DNA of 64,000 bases from Sepioteuthis lessoniana (GCA_963585895.1 OY757939.1:52959563-53023562); one strand, 5' to 3'; shown: positions 32,927 to 44,049, counted from the first letter of the stretch. The notes: a model not told the origin generated them from the letters alone. Program-made: numbers and translations.

Positions 32927-34236
32927 TCATTTGTACAGAGAAAATTGAGTTTTAATAAAAGTTCTCTTCGCTCAACAAGATTTCTACATTCCAATATTTT
33001 ATGCAAAACATCAATATTTTGTATTTCTTTTTGTCATTATGCTAAGTCCGTTTGATTTCCCTGCAATGGAAATAGCTTGATACTCGTTTAGACAAAAATT
33101 AGAATGAATCTAACGCGAAATATATAGTGAAAATCTAAAAATTGAATTTCTTTTTTTCCCGATAATATAACAATAAATGAAAACTTTTCTAATTAGTAAA
33201 ATATTACATTTATTATAAGACTGCAATGATTAACAAATTTCTATGAAATTTTCGGTGTGTTTTGTAGCAAAAATCTGTGCTCATAATTTTTAAGTCAATC
33301 AACCGTTTCTTCATTTAATTTTTACAAGCTAAATAGCCGTCCAACGGACAAAGAGAATTAAATTAAGATACAAGTTCTTTTACCTCAACAAGATTTCTGC
33401 CCAAACTATATTTTCTGTAAAACATTTATTTTCTGATTTTTTTTTTTTTTTTTTTTTTTTTTTGTCATTTGAATTTTCCACTTGAATTTTTTTTATTCTG
33501 GAACGTATGGGGATTTTTATAAACCCCGAAAAGCCCAATTTATTCCTACGCTTTGTAAAAGAATAAACCGTACTTCAACATCAGTAGGGAGATGGGTGAC
33601 AGCTTTTGAAGAAACGAGACGAATGACTTTTAGTGTTGCAAAATTCATACAACAAACAACAAACAGGGTTTTACACCAAATGGAACAAACAACGAATATG
33701 TGAGAGTTAAAAAAAGAGTTCAATGTTCTGATAGGTGGTAGGTGTATAAGAATAAGGTTAGGTAAGGTTTTGTAAGGTTAGGTTATAAGGTGTAACGTAA
33801 AGTTATAAGGTAAAGTTATAAGGTAAAGGTTCGTAGATAAAATGCCTGCAGGAACTTAGCTGTGTGTCCTGTTCCTTTTAACTCAGCACGTGCGTTCGTC
33901 GCTCTAGGCTCCTGGCTGTGTGTTGAAGGTACCAAATACCTTTGTCGTCAAGGGCTGCTACGAATGGACCTGTTGCTAACAGTGGTGGGAGTGGAAAAAA
34001 GAGGAAGAATCTTCAGTAGGAGTTATTTTTATAGTGGACACTACGTGATTCCAAGGGGCTGCTGATATTCGGTGAAACAGGATCACCAGTTCCTTAACAA
34101 ATTTCCACAAACGAGCTACATCTGCTATTACAAAATAAAAATTCCCCACGAATGAATAAATAAAAATTTAAATATAAATAAATGCTTATGTATAAAATAG
34201 ATAATTATATATAAAAATTAATGTTCATATATAAAA
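32927..34236. other. Unassigned AT-rich sequence
   Basis: Poly-T tract at 33438-33463. Degenerate AGGTTA/TATAAGG short repeats lie at 33752-33832. Frames at 33482-33703 and 33862-34065 have no recognised motif. Confidence 0.4.
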
Positions 34237-34561
34237 ACGGCAACACCCCACAAGGCACCAACTATACGGCCACCTTCCTCTCATCACGAAAACTATCCAA
34301 GTTAGACGAACAAGACATGCAGGACACTGCTGGAGAAAGAGGGACCAACTCATAAGTGATGTACTCCTATGAACCCCCACATATCGCCGACCAAAAGCAG
34401 GACGACCAGCTCGAACATACATACAGCAGTTATGTGAGGATACGGGATGTAGCACTGAAGACCTGCCAGAGGCGATGAACGATAGGGAGTAGTGGCGAGA
34501 GAGGGTCAGGGATATCCGTGCTAGCGGCGCGACATGATGATGATGATGATGATGATGATCT
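34237..34561 (+). pseudogene. RTE-type LINE, short 3' fragment
   Basis: Starts within the HPTRHQLYGHLPP codons and continues through RRTRHAGHCWR and the C-terminal WRERVRDIRAS. Ends in (GATGAT)n, followed by TATC repeats. Frameshifts and stops are present. Confidence 0.8.
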
Positions 34562-35040
34562 ATCTATCTATTAAGTAGAGCTGTAGGGAACGAATGAATA
34601 AATAAAAAATTAAATTAAAAAAATAAATAAATAGATAAAAAAGAAAACTATTAAATTTGAAGAAACTCCCAGAGGTCTCTTACGGAAAAGGAGATGACGC
34701 ATGCGTAAAAAGAAAAAAGGATTTTTCCTCTTGAAAAAGGAGACGATATTATCTTTCTCTTTCAGGCAGTGTCCGTCGAACCAACAACACCATTTTGCTG
34801 TCTGGTGTTTTGGGCACCACGCTACGTCTTGGGACGTAGCGTCGGTTAGTCCCTTCACCAAATAAATAAAGGAAAGTATGGAAGAAATGTTTTCGTCTCT
34901 TATCTGTTTCTATCTTTTCTTTTTGTATATTTCTTTTGGGACTTTCTTTGGGCAAGGCATTGCGCCGGCCAGTCAACGTTGGGTAAAACAGTGTAACCAA
35001 AATATGGAGTCAGATATCTTACGGCAACACGGCCTTGCCC
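34562..35040 (+). mobile_element. Block related to 31.4-32.0 kb, class unknown
   Basis: GGAGATGACGCATGCG and GGAGTCAGATATC echo the block at 31397-31998. AATAAA occurs near 34860. It may be an LTR, but termini were not found. Confidence 0.35.
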
Positions 35041-35101
35041 TTAGCCCCTGACCTTCAAAAGCCTTCAAATTCCACAGATCTTTGAATTTAAGTATTGTCT
35101 A

Positions 35102-35240
35102 AGTATAAACAGTTATCGTCGTAGTTAATGGAATTAGCGACTTGCGTCCAAACTCTGGACAAGGTTGTTTGCGTTTCCTTTCGCGTTAAGATCCCTATGA
35201 AAGGCATGCATCTATCCTTATTCATTGATTTCGCGGTAAA
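35102..35240 (+). mobile_element. SINE-2 fragment
   Basis: AACAGTTATCGTCGTAGTTA head and CTCTGGACAAGGTTGTTTGC. Closest in text to the copy at 32105. Confidence 0.65.
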
Positions 35241-35676
35241 AACATTAACCAAACCTACATCAAAATAAAATTAAATGTTATAGTTTTAATTTAGTAAAAA
35301 TTACTTGATATTTTTTTGATAAAGTCAAAATTGAATCTATAGCGAAATATACAAAGTAAATTTCCTAAAAACTGGATTTACTCTGTAGGGGGACGTGTTA
35401 TTTGGTAGATATGTTTAGTCCCCCAAAATTTAATGTTGTGGTTTGGTATATGTTTAGTTTAGTGGTATGTTATGTTTGGAAAAAGGCACATGGAAAAAGA
35501 GAAAATAGGCAGATGGAGACAAATGTAGTATATGATGTAAATGAGTAAAGATATGAAACGGCGCGGACAAAAGGAAAATTCAAAACAAGGCGACAAACGA
35601 AACAAATTCATATTCATAACAAAACATGCAATGCATTTAAAATATTGCTACGGTTCTATATTGTTCGTAAAATAGC

Positions 35677-35680
<4 letters not shown>
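35241..35680. other. Unassigned AT-rich sequence
   Basis: Part of it (35320-35400) resembles 33080-33160. No gene recognised. Confidence 0.35.

Positions 35681-35728
<48 letters not shown>
35681..35728. repeat. (TG)n microsatellite
   Basis: About 24 TG units. Confidence 0.95.
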
Positions 35729-35730
<2 letters not shown>

Positions 35731-36996
35731 TAACACAACTAAAACTACAAAAAGGGTTAAATAATAAAAGTGTCCTATTCATGTTGACTATGTATTTCTA
35801 AATGCACGTTTCTTTCTGTGGTTCGAAACAATTGCAGTTTTCGAGGCTGGAAAAAGTCTCACAGACAAGAAATATTGAGGAAAAGAAGGTTTGCGTGGTT
35901 TATCCATTTTGTGGCTTTTGACGTCTTTTGGTGAATAAGAGAGTCACACTGGAGAGAGTGTGTTAGCGCTGCAATTGAAATTGTGAAAAAGAGAGAGAGT
36001 GTTTGAAGACGAAGTATTTATAGAAAATACGTATCTTGGAATCGGCTCCAAAAAATGCAGGACGAAATTCAGATGAGGACGTAGTTTTAAACACTGATCA
36101 CGTGGTTCTCCTGGCCAATGGTTTCCCCGAGACTGAATATTTGCGTGCGTCCGTTGTTGGGGGAACAAGTGGCATACCGTCCAATTTAAATGATAGGAGT
36201 GTAAGTCCTATAACTCTTTTGTTCCGAAGATTGTATGATAAATGTTAACACTAGAGTTTTATCTCGTATCTAAGTTACGGCTAAATAAATAAATGAGAAG
36301 GTAGAATTAAGAGGTTACGATTATTTCTTTTTATGCTTACACCACATTGGTTTTATTATAAAAGTCATCCACAAAAGAATTGCTTACATGTGAAAATTCA
36401 GGAAAAAAGATCAAATCAAAAATAAATAAAACAGAACAATCATCTATTAAAAACTACTTTTAAAAATCCTTATATATTTTACATATCACCATTACGAAGT
36501 ATAACATATCACCATTTATATGTTGTTTGTTTGTAAATATAATACTCATTAATAACTCTTATATATATGATTAACTGATTGATTGATTTTAATGGCATGT
36601 CAACAAATCTGGGGTTACTTAATGCCGACAGATTAGGCAATCTCGTTTTGCACACCATTGTATGATTTCAAGTAAATAATAATATTACATGCTGACCTTT
36701 GACAGCCGGTTAGAGTAGATTTTGTAAACAGGATGCAGCTGAGTCTAAATGTAAACAAGGGACAGCGGAAGTGAATCACGTGAATTGTGCCGGAAGAACA
36801 TGTGTGGCCGCCCAGAAAATGTATAACAACGGAAGCTTTTCGACCCCAGCGGTCAGTCGGGGAGTCAGCAGTCAGCAGAGTAGACACGTCGGCCGGAAGT
36901 GAGGCAGGTTTAGAACCAGCACTGTCTCAAGCTCCCGTCAAGTAGCAAGGCTCTGAATAGGTGTATCGCAACGTGATATCAATCAAAGCAGTCCGA

Positions 36997-36998
<2 letters not shown>
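35729..36998. other. Unassigned sequence; some short frames
   Basis: A SINE-tail variant occurs at about 36578-36630 (GATTTTAATGGCATGTCAAC). The frames at 36036-36248 (+) and 36633-36887 (-) carry no motif I recognise. The block at about 36690-37130 interrupts Repeat-4-like text and may be an inserted LTR, not proved. Confidence 0.35.

Positions 36999-37050
<52 letters not shown>
36999..37050. repeat. (CT)n microsatellite
   Basis: About 25 CT units. Confidence 0.95.
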
Positions 37051-37051
<1 letters not shown>

Positions 37052-37129
37052 GCAGCCATTTCGACCCTTTCATAAGTAAAGACGAGAATATCTATTTTTA
37101 TAAACAAGTGCCATTGCCTCTTCATTCAG

Positions 37130-37388
37130 GGTATATGACAATAATAACAGTTCTTAGAAAATGATTGGGTAGTTCTATCTCACCCATAAATAAGAACCCT
37201 AATAGGTACTGCCAGAGTGGACCTGGGTGTAATGGCAATAAAGTTGTATCTACACTCTCCAGGTCTCCCACCACTAGAGCCTCACCACCAGATAAGTTTT
37301 GTCTCATACCCAGGACAAGACTTTTTTTTGGGGGGGAGGGTCTTACTTATCTACAGGAGAGAGAGAGTTAGCGTATTCTAAGTCTCGA
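37130..37388 (-). mobile_element. Repeat-4 fragment
   Basis: Antisense CAGAGTGGACCTGGGTGTAA, GAGCCTCACCACCAGATAAG, and GAGTTAGCGTATTCTAAG. Confidence 0.72.
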
Positions 37389-37515
37389 TGAAAGAGTGAG
37401 TTAATAGTACAGATGGTTTATTACGTACTTATTACGTATTATAAAAGTAGACCGTTTTGTTTTAGATGATCAAATTTTAACTCATACACAGATTTATATA
37501 ACGCATATATATATA

Positions 37516-38036
37516 GGGGGTGTACTCGTGGTGTAATGGTTAAAGTGATGGACTGCGGAATCGTAGTACGCGAGTTCGTATTCCAGTCGCGCTATTACGT
37601 TCACTTTCGGGCAAATACCCTTGGGAAAGGTATGAACCCCCTTATCCTCCCAGCTATGGGTTAAATAGTACCACTACTGTTGGGGGTGTCCTCGTGGATG
37701 GACTGCGGGATCGTAATACGCGAGTTCGTACTCCAGTCGCGCTATTACGTTCACTTTCGGGCAAATACCCTTGGGAAAGGTATGAACCCCCTTATCCTCC
37801 CAGCTATGGGTTAAATAGTACCACTACTGTTGTGGGTGTCCTCGTGGTGTAATGGTTAAAGTGATGGACTGCGGAATCGTAGTACGCGAGTTCGTACTCC
37901 AGTCGCGCTATTACGTTCACTTTCGGGCAAATACCCTTGGGAAAGGTATGAACCCCCTTATCCTCCCAGCTATGGGTTAAATAGTACCACTACTGTTCTT
38001 CTAGGAGAATGGCATAAAAACAAAGAAACCAAACCA
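37516..38036 (+). mobile_element. SINE-1, tandem triplication
   Basis: Three direct copies start near 37517, 37682 and 37834. Each runs from GGGTGTCCTCGTGG through GGGAAAGGTATGAACCCCCT to TAGTACCACTACTGTT. Only the last has a 3' end (TTCTTCTAGGAGAATGGC, then an AAACC-type end). The middle unit lacks about 16 bases covering the A-box region. Copies are otherwise almost identical. Confidence 0.9.
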
Positions 38037-38582
38037 AGCATATATCTATATATTATTATTATTATTAAAATATATTTCTTCCAAGAGAACAAACCTACTA
38101 CACGTGCCACTTAATTTTGGCCATAGTGGAGAAGGGAGAAGCAATCCTAAACAACAAAACACCAAAAGCTGGATCCAACCTTTTTTTATCAGCAGGTACT
38201 TCTAATCTTGCCTGCGAACTCGGTACCCCCAGACTATTAAAGCAGCATAAAAATAGCAAAGGTTTCGTCACTCGTTTCTTGAACAACTGAAAAGTATTCA
38301 AATAGGCAAGAAGCTTTCGGAGGAATTCAACTAAAAATCAACCTAAAGACAACTTTACTGACATTCAACTAAATTAAACGAAAGAATAACTACCCTTCCG
38401 AGTCAGTGTGGACCTGGGAGTAATGGCAATGAAAGAGTATTGCACACTTCTCAAAGCTCCGGGACTGTAGTCTCACAACCGGGTTCACTATTTTCTGGAT
38501 TGGTGTAAGAAAAATGGAAAATGTTTGCATCAGTTATTTTAGCAGTTTTGTATGCTGTAGAATTATACACATATGTGTGTGA
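38037..38582. other. Unassigned, with a Repeat-4 scrap
   Basis: An antisense Repeat-4 piece at about 38395-38482 (GTGGACCTGGGAGTAATGGC). Nothing else is recognised. Confidence 0.4.
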
Positions 38583-39165
38583 GAATTAATTTTTTTTTAT
38601 TTATTGCGGACTTTTTGTCCTCATCTTGGTAGTTTTTGTGTTATTTCTTCTTTCACTACGTTTCGGCCAAATTTCACCTCTGGCCTTCTTCAGGTGATTT
38701 ACCGCGACCTCGGATAGGAATGCTGAGTCTTGTAACCGTATCCCCAATAATTACTGCCTTCCATAGTTGTTGTTTATCGCACCACGTTTTTGACCAAGTA
38801 AACCTCTGACCGACTTGGGTAGGATTTGAAACCACTATCTTCTGACAATGCTCACCTGGAACCGTAGAGACTCAATGCCTCTATCCGCTGCGCCACAGGC
38901 CCCGAAGGGCGGCCAAGGATGGATTTTTTGGTCTTATAAATCCAATTATTTGATCTCCTTATCTGGTATTTCGTAGTCGGGTCCGTACCGAATTTGTAAT
39001 TGTCTTTAATTGGAATCATTTTGAGATGAGGCTTCTTAATCTGAGATGATTTTTTTTTTATTGCCGACTTATTTATTTATTTATTGAGAAGAAACAACAC
39101 AAAAACTACCAAGATGAGGAGAAAAAGTCCGCAATAAATTTTTAAAAAAAATTAATTCTCAGATT
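38583..39165. mobile_element. Fold-back element A with a tRNA-like centre
   Basis: Bounded by GAGAATTAATT and AATTAATTCTC. The left arm (38583-38805) is long and contains, on the minus strand, CACCTGAAGAAGGCCAGAGG...GGCCGAAACGTAG. The right arm (39075-39165) is short (AAACAACACAAAAACTACCA). On the minus strand of the centre, TGGCGCAGCGGATAGAGGC (A box) and GGTTTCAAATCC (B box) give a SINE-like tRNA head. No coding frame. Confidence 0.75.
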
Positions 39166-39179
39166 AAGAAACCTCATTT

Positions 39180-39424
39180 CAAAATGATTCCAATTAAAGA
39201 CAATTTCATATGTGTGTATGTAATATTTCGTTCTTTATTCAAGGAAGAATTTAAGTCCGTTGTAAGTGTTCGATTCATCCACTTTTCCGCTTATTTTTAT
39301 CATTTTGTCCGCTTCACCGAAATCTACCATTTCTCCATATGTGTGTATGTGCACGTGTGGGTGTATATATATATATATTTTTTTTTTTTTTCATTTCAAT
39401 CATACATCCTAGATGCATCAAGGT
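39180..39424. other. Unassigned with a (TA)n/T-rich patch
   Basis: 39255-39330 is related to the reverse complement of 715-785. No gene found. Confidence 0.4.
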
Positions 39425-40030
39425 AGGTCTTCAGTGATGCACTGTCTTCATCGCCGATTTCGGGGGGGGGGTTGCATCATATCGGCTCCAACAGAAACCC
39501 CGGCATGACTCTGGAAGAGCCAAGCCGCCTCCTTGATCGCGACGTGCTACGCTCGTGCCTCTACCAAAGCAAAAAAGAAAAAATAATATGGCCGGACTTC
39601 GGCCGTTCTTATAGACATCTGTCCATCGTCCTCTTTATTTCTTCCATGGCTCTGATCTCTTAAGTCAAATCTACTTTGACGCCTTCAGAACTGTGTTGGT
39701 AATGTCCTTCAGCTCCCTCCCTCTAGCTGCCCCGACTATACCAATTTTTCCTAGGGCTCTGCCCAAAGACTGTCCAGCAAAGCCCCTACAACCAACTTCT
39801 ACGAGGTCATTATGTATCTTTCATAACTTTTGTTGACATTGTTCGACCATCTCTTGGTATTTGGACCTCTTTCTCTCATTAGCGAGAGTAATATATTCCT
39901 CCCATGACACAGTCAGTTTCCAAATAATGCACTGCTTTGTGTTATCAGAGTGCAATATCAGGTCCAGACTAAGCGATGTGACAGCTATGTGTCTGGGGAA
40001 CTTCAGCTGAGTCTCCAGATCCACTAACTG
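39425..40030 (-). pseudogene. Non-LTR retrotransposon C-terminal region (RPD/VEVGCRGF type)
   Basis: Minus frame from 40024: LKFPRHIAVTSLSLDLILHS, TKQCIIWKLTVSWEE, ANERKRSKYQEMVEQC, a stop, then in the same frame DLVEVGCRGFAGQSLGRALG and GIVGAARGRELKDIT. I know this block as a conserved C-terminal region in invertebrate and fish retroelement ORFs. The D...LTV pattern may be a restriction-nuclease-like fold, but that is inference. The degraded stretch to 39425 adds further stops. Clade not assigned. Confidence 0.6.
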
Positions 40031-40084
40031 CCAATCGTCCGCGGAAGATAACAGGTTCGTTTTCTCTCTCCTCTATATACGAAT

Positions 40085-40210
40085 ATATAAACACACATAT
40101 ATATACATATATATATATATATACATACACATGCATATACTTATATATACACACATATATACATATACATACATATATACACACATACATATACATATAT
40201 ATATACACAT
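40085..40210. repeat. (TA)n/(CA)n-rich microsatellite
   Basis: Mixed TATACA repeats. Tyr/Ile-rich frames over it are artefacts. Confidence 0.9.
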
Positions 40211-40213
40211 GTT

Positions 40214-40470
40214 GTAAGTAAAGTTGGCGACCGTAGTCGAGGGCGACGTGAAGGCTCCCTTTTCAATAGCTATTACACCGAGGTGTAAAGGAGGGCGCTA
40301 CTCCTTTCCCTGGATTGCTCCACTTTACCCTTGATACGTACCTTATAATGCTAAGTGTTAAGCAAAGAGGTATCAAGTACCATTTTTTAAAGTTTTTGGT
40401 ATGACCCGACCTGGGATTGAACCCCGGTCTCCCGGACCATTGGCGAATACTCTACCCTCTAGACCAATGA
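40214..40470 (-). mobile_element. SINE-3, left member of an inverted pair
   Basis: From TAAGTAAAGTTGGCGACC to CTAGACCAATGAGCC. The tRNA-like head lies on the right, and B box GGGGTTCAATCCCAGG is intact on the minus strand. Confidence 0.88.
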
Positions 40471-40594
40471 GCCAGTTCTATACACATGTATATACATATA
40501 TGTATACACATATATACATATAAATAGACAAATATATAGATAGATATACATATCCATGTATATATATATATATATATATAAATTTACATATACA

Positions 40595-40881
40595 TATATA
40601 TCCATTATACCGGACATTGGCCTAGGGGTAAGAGTGTTCGCCAATGGCCCGGGAGACCTGGGTTCAATCCCAGGTCGAGTCATACCAAAGACTCAAAAAA
40701 TGGTACTTGATGCCTCCTTGCATAACACTCAGCATTATAAGGTACGGATCAAGGGTAAAGTAGAGCAATCCAGGGAAGGAGTAGCGCCCTCCCCTACACA
40801 TTGGTGTAGTAGCTATCGAAAAGGGATCCTTCGGGTTACCCTCGACTATGGTCGCCAACTTTACTTATATATCCATTATAC
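40595..40881 (+). mobile_element. Complete SINE-3 with TSD, right member of an inverted pair
   Basis: The body at 40611-40865 (255 bp) is flanked by TATATATCCATTATAC at 40595-40610 and 40866-40881. The head CATTGGCCTAGGGGTAAGAG and B box GGGTTCAATCCCAGG are undamaged. This is the reference copy for the family here. Confidence 0.9.
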
Positions 40882-40939
40882 ATGTATACGTAAGTATGCA
40901 GATATACATTCATATATATAGATATATACACGTATATAC

Positions 40940-41267
40940 ATATATAAACACAAATACTTTTTTTTACTGCTTCTGGATTTTAAAATTGCTGATGGAAGCG
41001 GATTCATCATGAAAAGAATTCTTTGTTCTCCCGTGCTTCTTCAAAGGACGACTACAGGAAGAAAACCTACGAGAATATGCGCTCAGTCATCATTGAGGGA
41101 TCAGAAAAAAATTAGTGATTCACCCTGGCTCCAATAATGGCAGACTGGAGCCGCCTCTAAGCAAGAGGTTGTATGTAAGCTCGTTTTATCTGCAAAGACC
41201 AGGTTTCTGTGATGTTATGTAAAGTGCTTCCAACGATTTTCAACTTCGTGAGTTGGAAACACTTGGA
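40940..41267. other. Unassigned; half of a distant inverted repeat
   Basis: 41130-41225 (GACTGGAGCCGCC, AGAGGTTGTATG, GTCTGTGATG-like text) recurs reversed at 43065-43157. Confidence 0.55.
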
Positions 41268-41734
41268 AGGAGGTGCTCTTGGTGTGATAGTTATCGTCGA
41301 AGGGAATGGACCCGACGACCTGAGTTCAACCTAGACGAAACTGTTTGCATTTCACTTAGCGTTAACACCCTTGAAAAAAGTATGCATCCATCTATCTTCC
41401 TTTCAACTATGAGTAAATAGTCGGGGAACTGTGATCTTTAGCCGAGGTATGGCAACTGGTCTTGGAGAAGGAAAACTCTGAATTCAAACATGCTAAATTC
41501 CGCATAAAAAATTGACTTTATGTCACATCCTACTCGGGAGTAGGAATTGGTAAATACATAAATCCAGCTAATCGCCTTGCAGCTATGGATAAATAGCAAG
41601 GAAGACTGGGCACTTTAACCTTGGTATGGCAACCTGTCTAGGAGAAGGAAAACTTTGAATTCAAACATGCTAAAGTTCACATAAAAAATGACCTTGTATC
41701 GCATTCAGCACGGGGTTAGGAATTGGTAAATACG
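41268..41734 (+). mobile_element. SINE-2 with a duplicated 3' half
   Basis: Head GGTGCTCTTGGTGTGATAG and B box GAGTTCAACCTAGACG. The 3' half runs at about 41395-41560 and again at 41575-41734, both with CTAGGAGAAGGAAAACTT-like and GGAATTGGTAAATACG-like text. Confidence 0.78.
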
Positions 41735-42535
41735 TTATAGCAGAAGGAATTTTCGTATTTTGGTTTGGCGCGTAATTTAATTCGACGCATAATTTCACCC
41801 AATCAGGATGACTTATCCTATTCATCCCGGATCTCCTTTCCGGGCAACAGAAATTGGGGCAGCTGCCAAACACAGCCTTTTTCGCAGAACGACTTGGTTC
41901 TGTACAGACGTCTACCGTCTGCTCTCCAATAGCAGCAGCAGCAGCAGCAGCATCTTGGCACCATGAGGGAAACAGTCTAATTCATTGAACCCCCGTCTAT
42001 TTTTAATAGAGCAAGGGTTCACAGTTGAATATGGATTAGATACAATCAATACGCCACACACAGGAACAACTTTACGTCACCCCCAAAATTGGCTATGTGA
42101 TTGCGATGCCGAATCTCGCTCCGACACCTAGCCCTTATTTCACCTCTGGACAACATTTTCTGGAGACCACACGCTTCTCTCCGAAATAACCAGAAACACA
42201 AAATCACGGTGACTTCAACGTTTATTTCCTCAAACAGCAAACATGACTTTTGCTCCATACAGCGAACATAATCCCTCGCACGTCCACCAACACATGCTAC
42301 TAGCTCGACTCTCTCATAACCCCATTTCGTCTCTTTCCTTTCCCACGAGGCTTGCAGCACAAACGTAAACTATATCACCAATGCAGCCATTAAAACTATC
42401 ATAAAAATATTTCGACTTCGTACATCTTGGAACTTCTCTCCTATATATACTTTTAAAACTTAGCGAGGAAGTAACCAAACACACACACACGCACGTTACA
42501 ACTCTTCCTCGCTAAAAATAATTACAACGTTACTT
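41735..42535. other. Unassigned sequence with (AGC)n and a perfect 12-bp hairpin
   Basis: (AGC)n at 41932-41951. TTAGCGAGGAAG (42460-42471) pairs with CTTCCTCGCTAA (42504-42515). The 104-residue minus frame at 42046-42360 is not recognised, and LTR or host origin cannot be told. Confidence 0.4.
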
Positions 42536-43008
42536 CAGAGAATTAATTTATTGCGGACTTTTCCCCCTCATCTTGGTAGTTTTTGTGTTGTTTCTTCTTT
42601 CTGGCCGGCTTGGGTAGGATTTGAAACCACTAGCTTCTGACAATGCTCACCTGGAACCGAAGAGACTCAACGCCTCTATCCGCTGCGCCACGGGCCCCGA
42701 AGAGCGATCAAGGATGGATTTTTTGGTCTTATAAATCCTTATCTGGTCTTCCAGAGTCGGGTCCGTACCGAATGTTTTGTACTTGTCTTTAATTGGTCAA
42801 AAACGTGGTGCGATAGACAACAACTATGGAAGGCAGTAATTACTGGGAATATGGTTACAAGACTCAGCATTCCTATCCGAGGTCGCGGTAAAATCACCTG
42901 AAGAAAGCCAGAGGTGAAATTTGGCCGAAACGTAGTGAAAGAAGAAACAACACAAAAACTACCAAGATAAGGGGGAAAAGTCCGCAATAAATAAAAATTA
43001 ATTCTCAG
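42536..43008. mobile_element. Fold-back element B with a tRNA-like centre
   Basis: Same termini as element A (GAGAATTAATT...AATTAATTCTC). Here the left arm is short (42536-42602) and the right arm long (42795-43008), with ACCTGAAGAAAGCCAGAGG...GGCCGAAACGTAG on the plus strand. The tRNA-like centre (42605-42780) has the same orientation as in element A. Confidence 0.78.
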
Positions 43009-43159
43009 ATTAAAAGCCTCATCTCAAAATGATTCCAATTAAAGACAAACATTACTTCACACTAAAACGTACATAACATCACAGACACCAGGTCTTTGCA
43101 GAGAAAACTAATTTGCATACAACCTCCAACTTAGTGGCGGCTCCAGTCTTAGATCCAAA

Positions 43160-43270
43160 TCCTCACCATCAGATTATTTAGTGTCATACCTCGGACGCTC
43201 GTTGAGGAGGGGTCTTACCCCACGGCAGATGTTCAATCAGTGTATTCTACAGCCCCAGCAGAGTGGGCAA
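43160..43270 (-). mobile_element. Repeat-4 5' fragment
   Basis: CCTCACCATCAGATTATTTA to CCAGCAGAGTGGGCAAA, antisense. Confidence 0.72.
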
Positions 43271-43274
43271 ATAT

Positions 43275-43352
43275 ATATGTGTGTGCATGCATATATTTGT
43301 ATATGTATATACATAAATATATGTATGCATTTATATATGTATATGTATGTAT
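43275..43352. repeat. TA/TG-rich microsatellite
   Basis: TATATGTATG-type repeats. Confidence 0.85.
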
Positions 43353-43766
43353 GGAGATATTTCATGATTTCTCATGAAAATTGTGATTTTTTTTTCTTGC
43401 TAGCCCCAACCCGTCACATAGTTGTCTTCTTCCAGTGGTTGTCCTCTGAAGAATCACGGGAGAAAAAAAGAATTCTTTTTAGGATGAATCCACAACTAAC
43501 AACAATATCTACTTATATATATATCACCACCCACATAATGCAGACTTGAGAGAATTTGTGTCTTGAGTGTTGCAGTCGCAATCCAGCAGTTTTATTTTTA
43601 TTTTATTTTGATATTCTAGAAGCACCTTTCAAAAGAAGCTTCGATGATGACTTTTTAGACAGAAGATCCGCTTAACGTTGTCATCTCGTCAATTACTTCA
43701 AATCTTACCCCACTATGTTAATGCTTCATAACGAGGTTTATGTACACTGACTGGAAAGTTGTCAAT

Positions 43767-43797
<31 letters not shown>

Positions 43798-44049
43798 AAA
43801 ATAGCATGACGGTGCTACTTCTTGATATAACACCCCCAAAATGCGAAAGAACAACCAATAAAGTTTTCTGGTATCGTAAGGTGCTGCTGGGATGCTCAGG
43901 TTCAGTGGTAATGATGCTTCGACCCCGATATTATAAAATATTTAAATCTGTATATTGATCTTTATATCATGCGTGATCGGTATTTGTGCCACTACCAAGC
44001 TTTATATTTAATCAGAAGATTCTAAAAGCCGCCCAGAAAATCCTCATTG
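43353..44049. other. Unassigned sequence with (CAA)n
   Basis: (CAA)n at 43768-43798. No recognised gene. The frame at 43181-43549 begins in Repeat-4 and crosses a microsatellite. Confidence 0.4.

Noticed and set aside
33752..33832. Telomere-like AGGTTA repeats
   Set aside because: Short and irregular. Not the TTAGGG repeat expected of molluscs.
36690..37130. Solo LTR at this position
   Set aside because: It interrupts Repeat-4-like text, but I found no matching TG...CA ends or TSD.
37517..38036. tRNA genes (heads with A and B boxes)
   Set aside because: The heads run into SINE bodies, lack a full cloverleaf and recur many times. They are SINE promoters.
42046..42360. 104-residue minus-strand frame as a host gene
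   Set aside because: Open but without any motif I recognise. It sits between inverted repeats, so a mobile origin is as likely. Not called as a gene.
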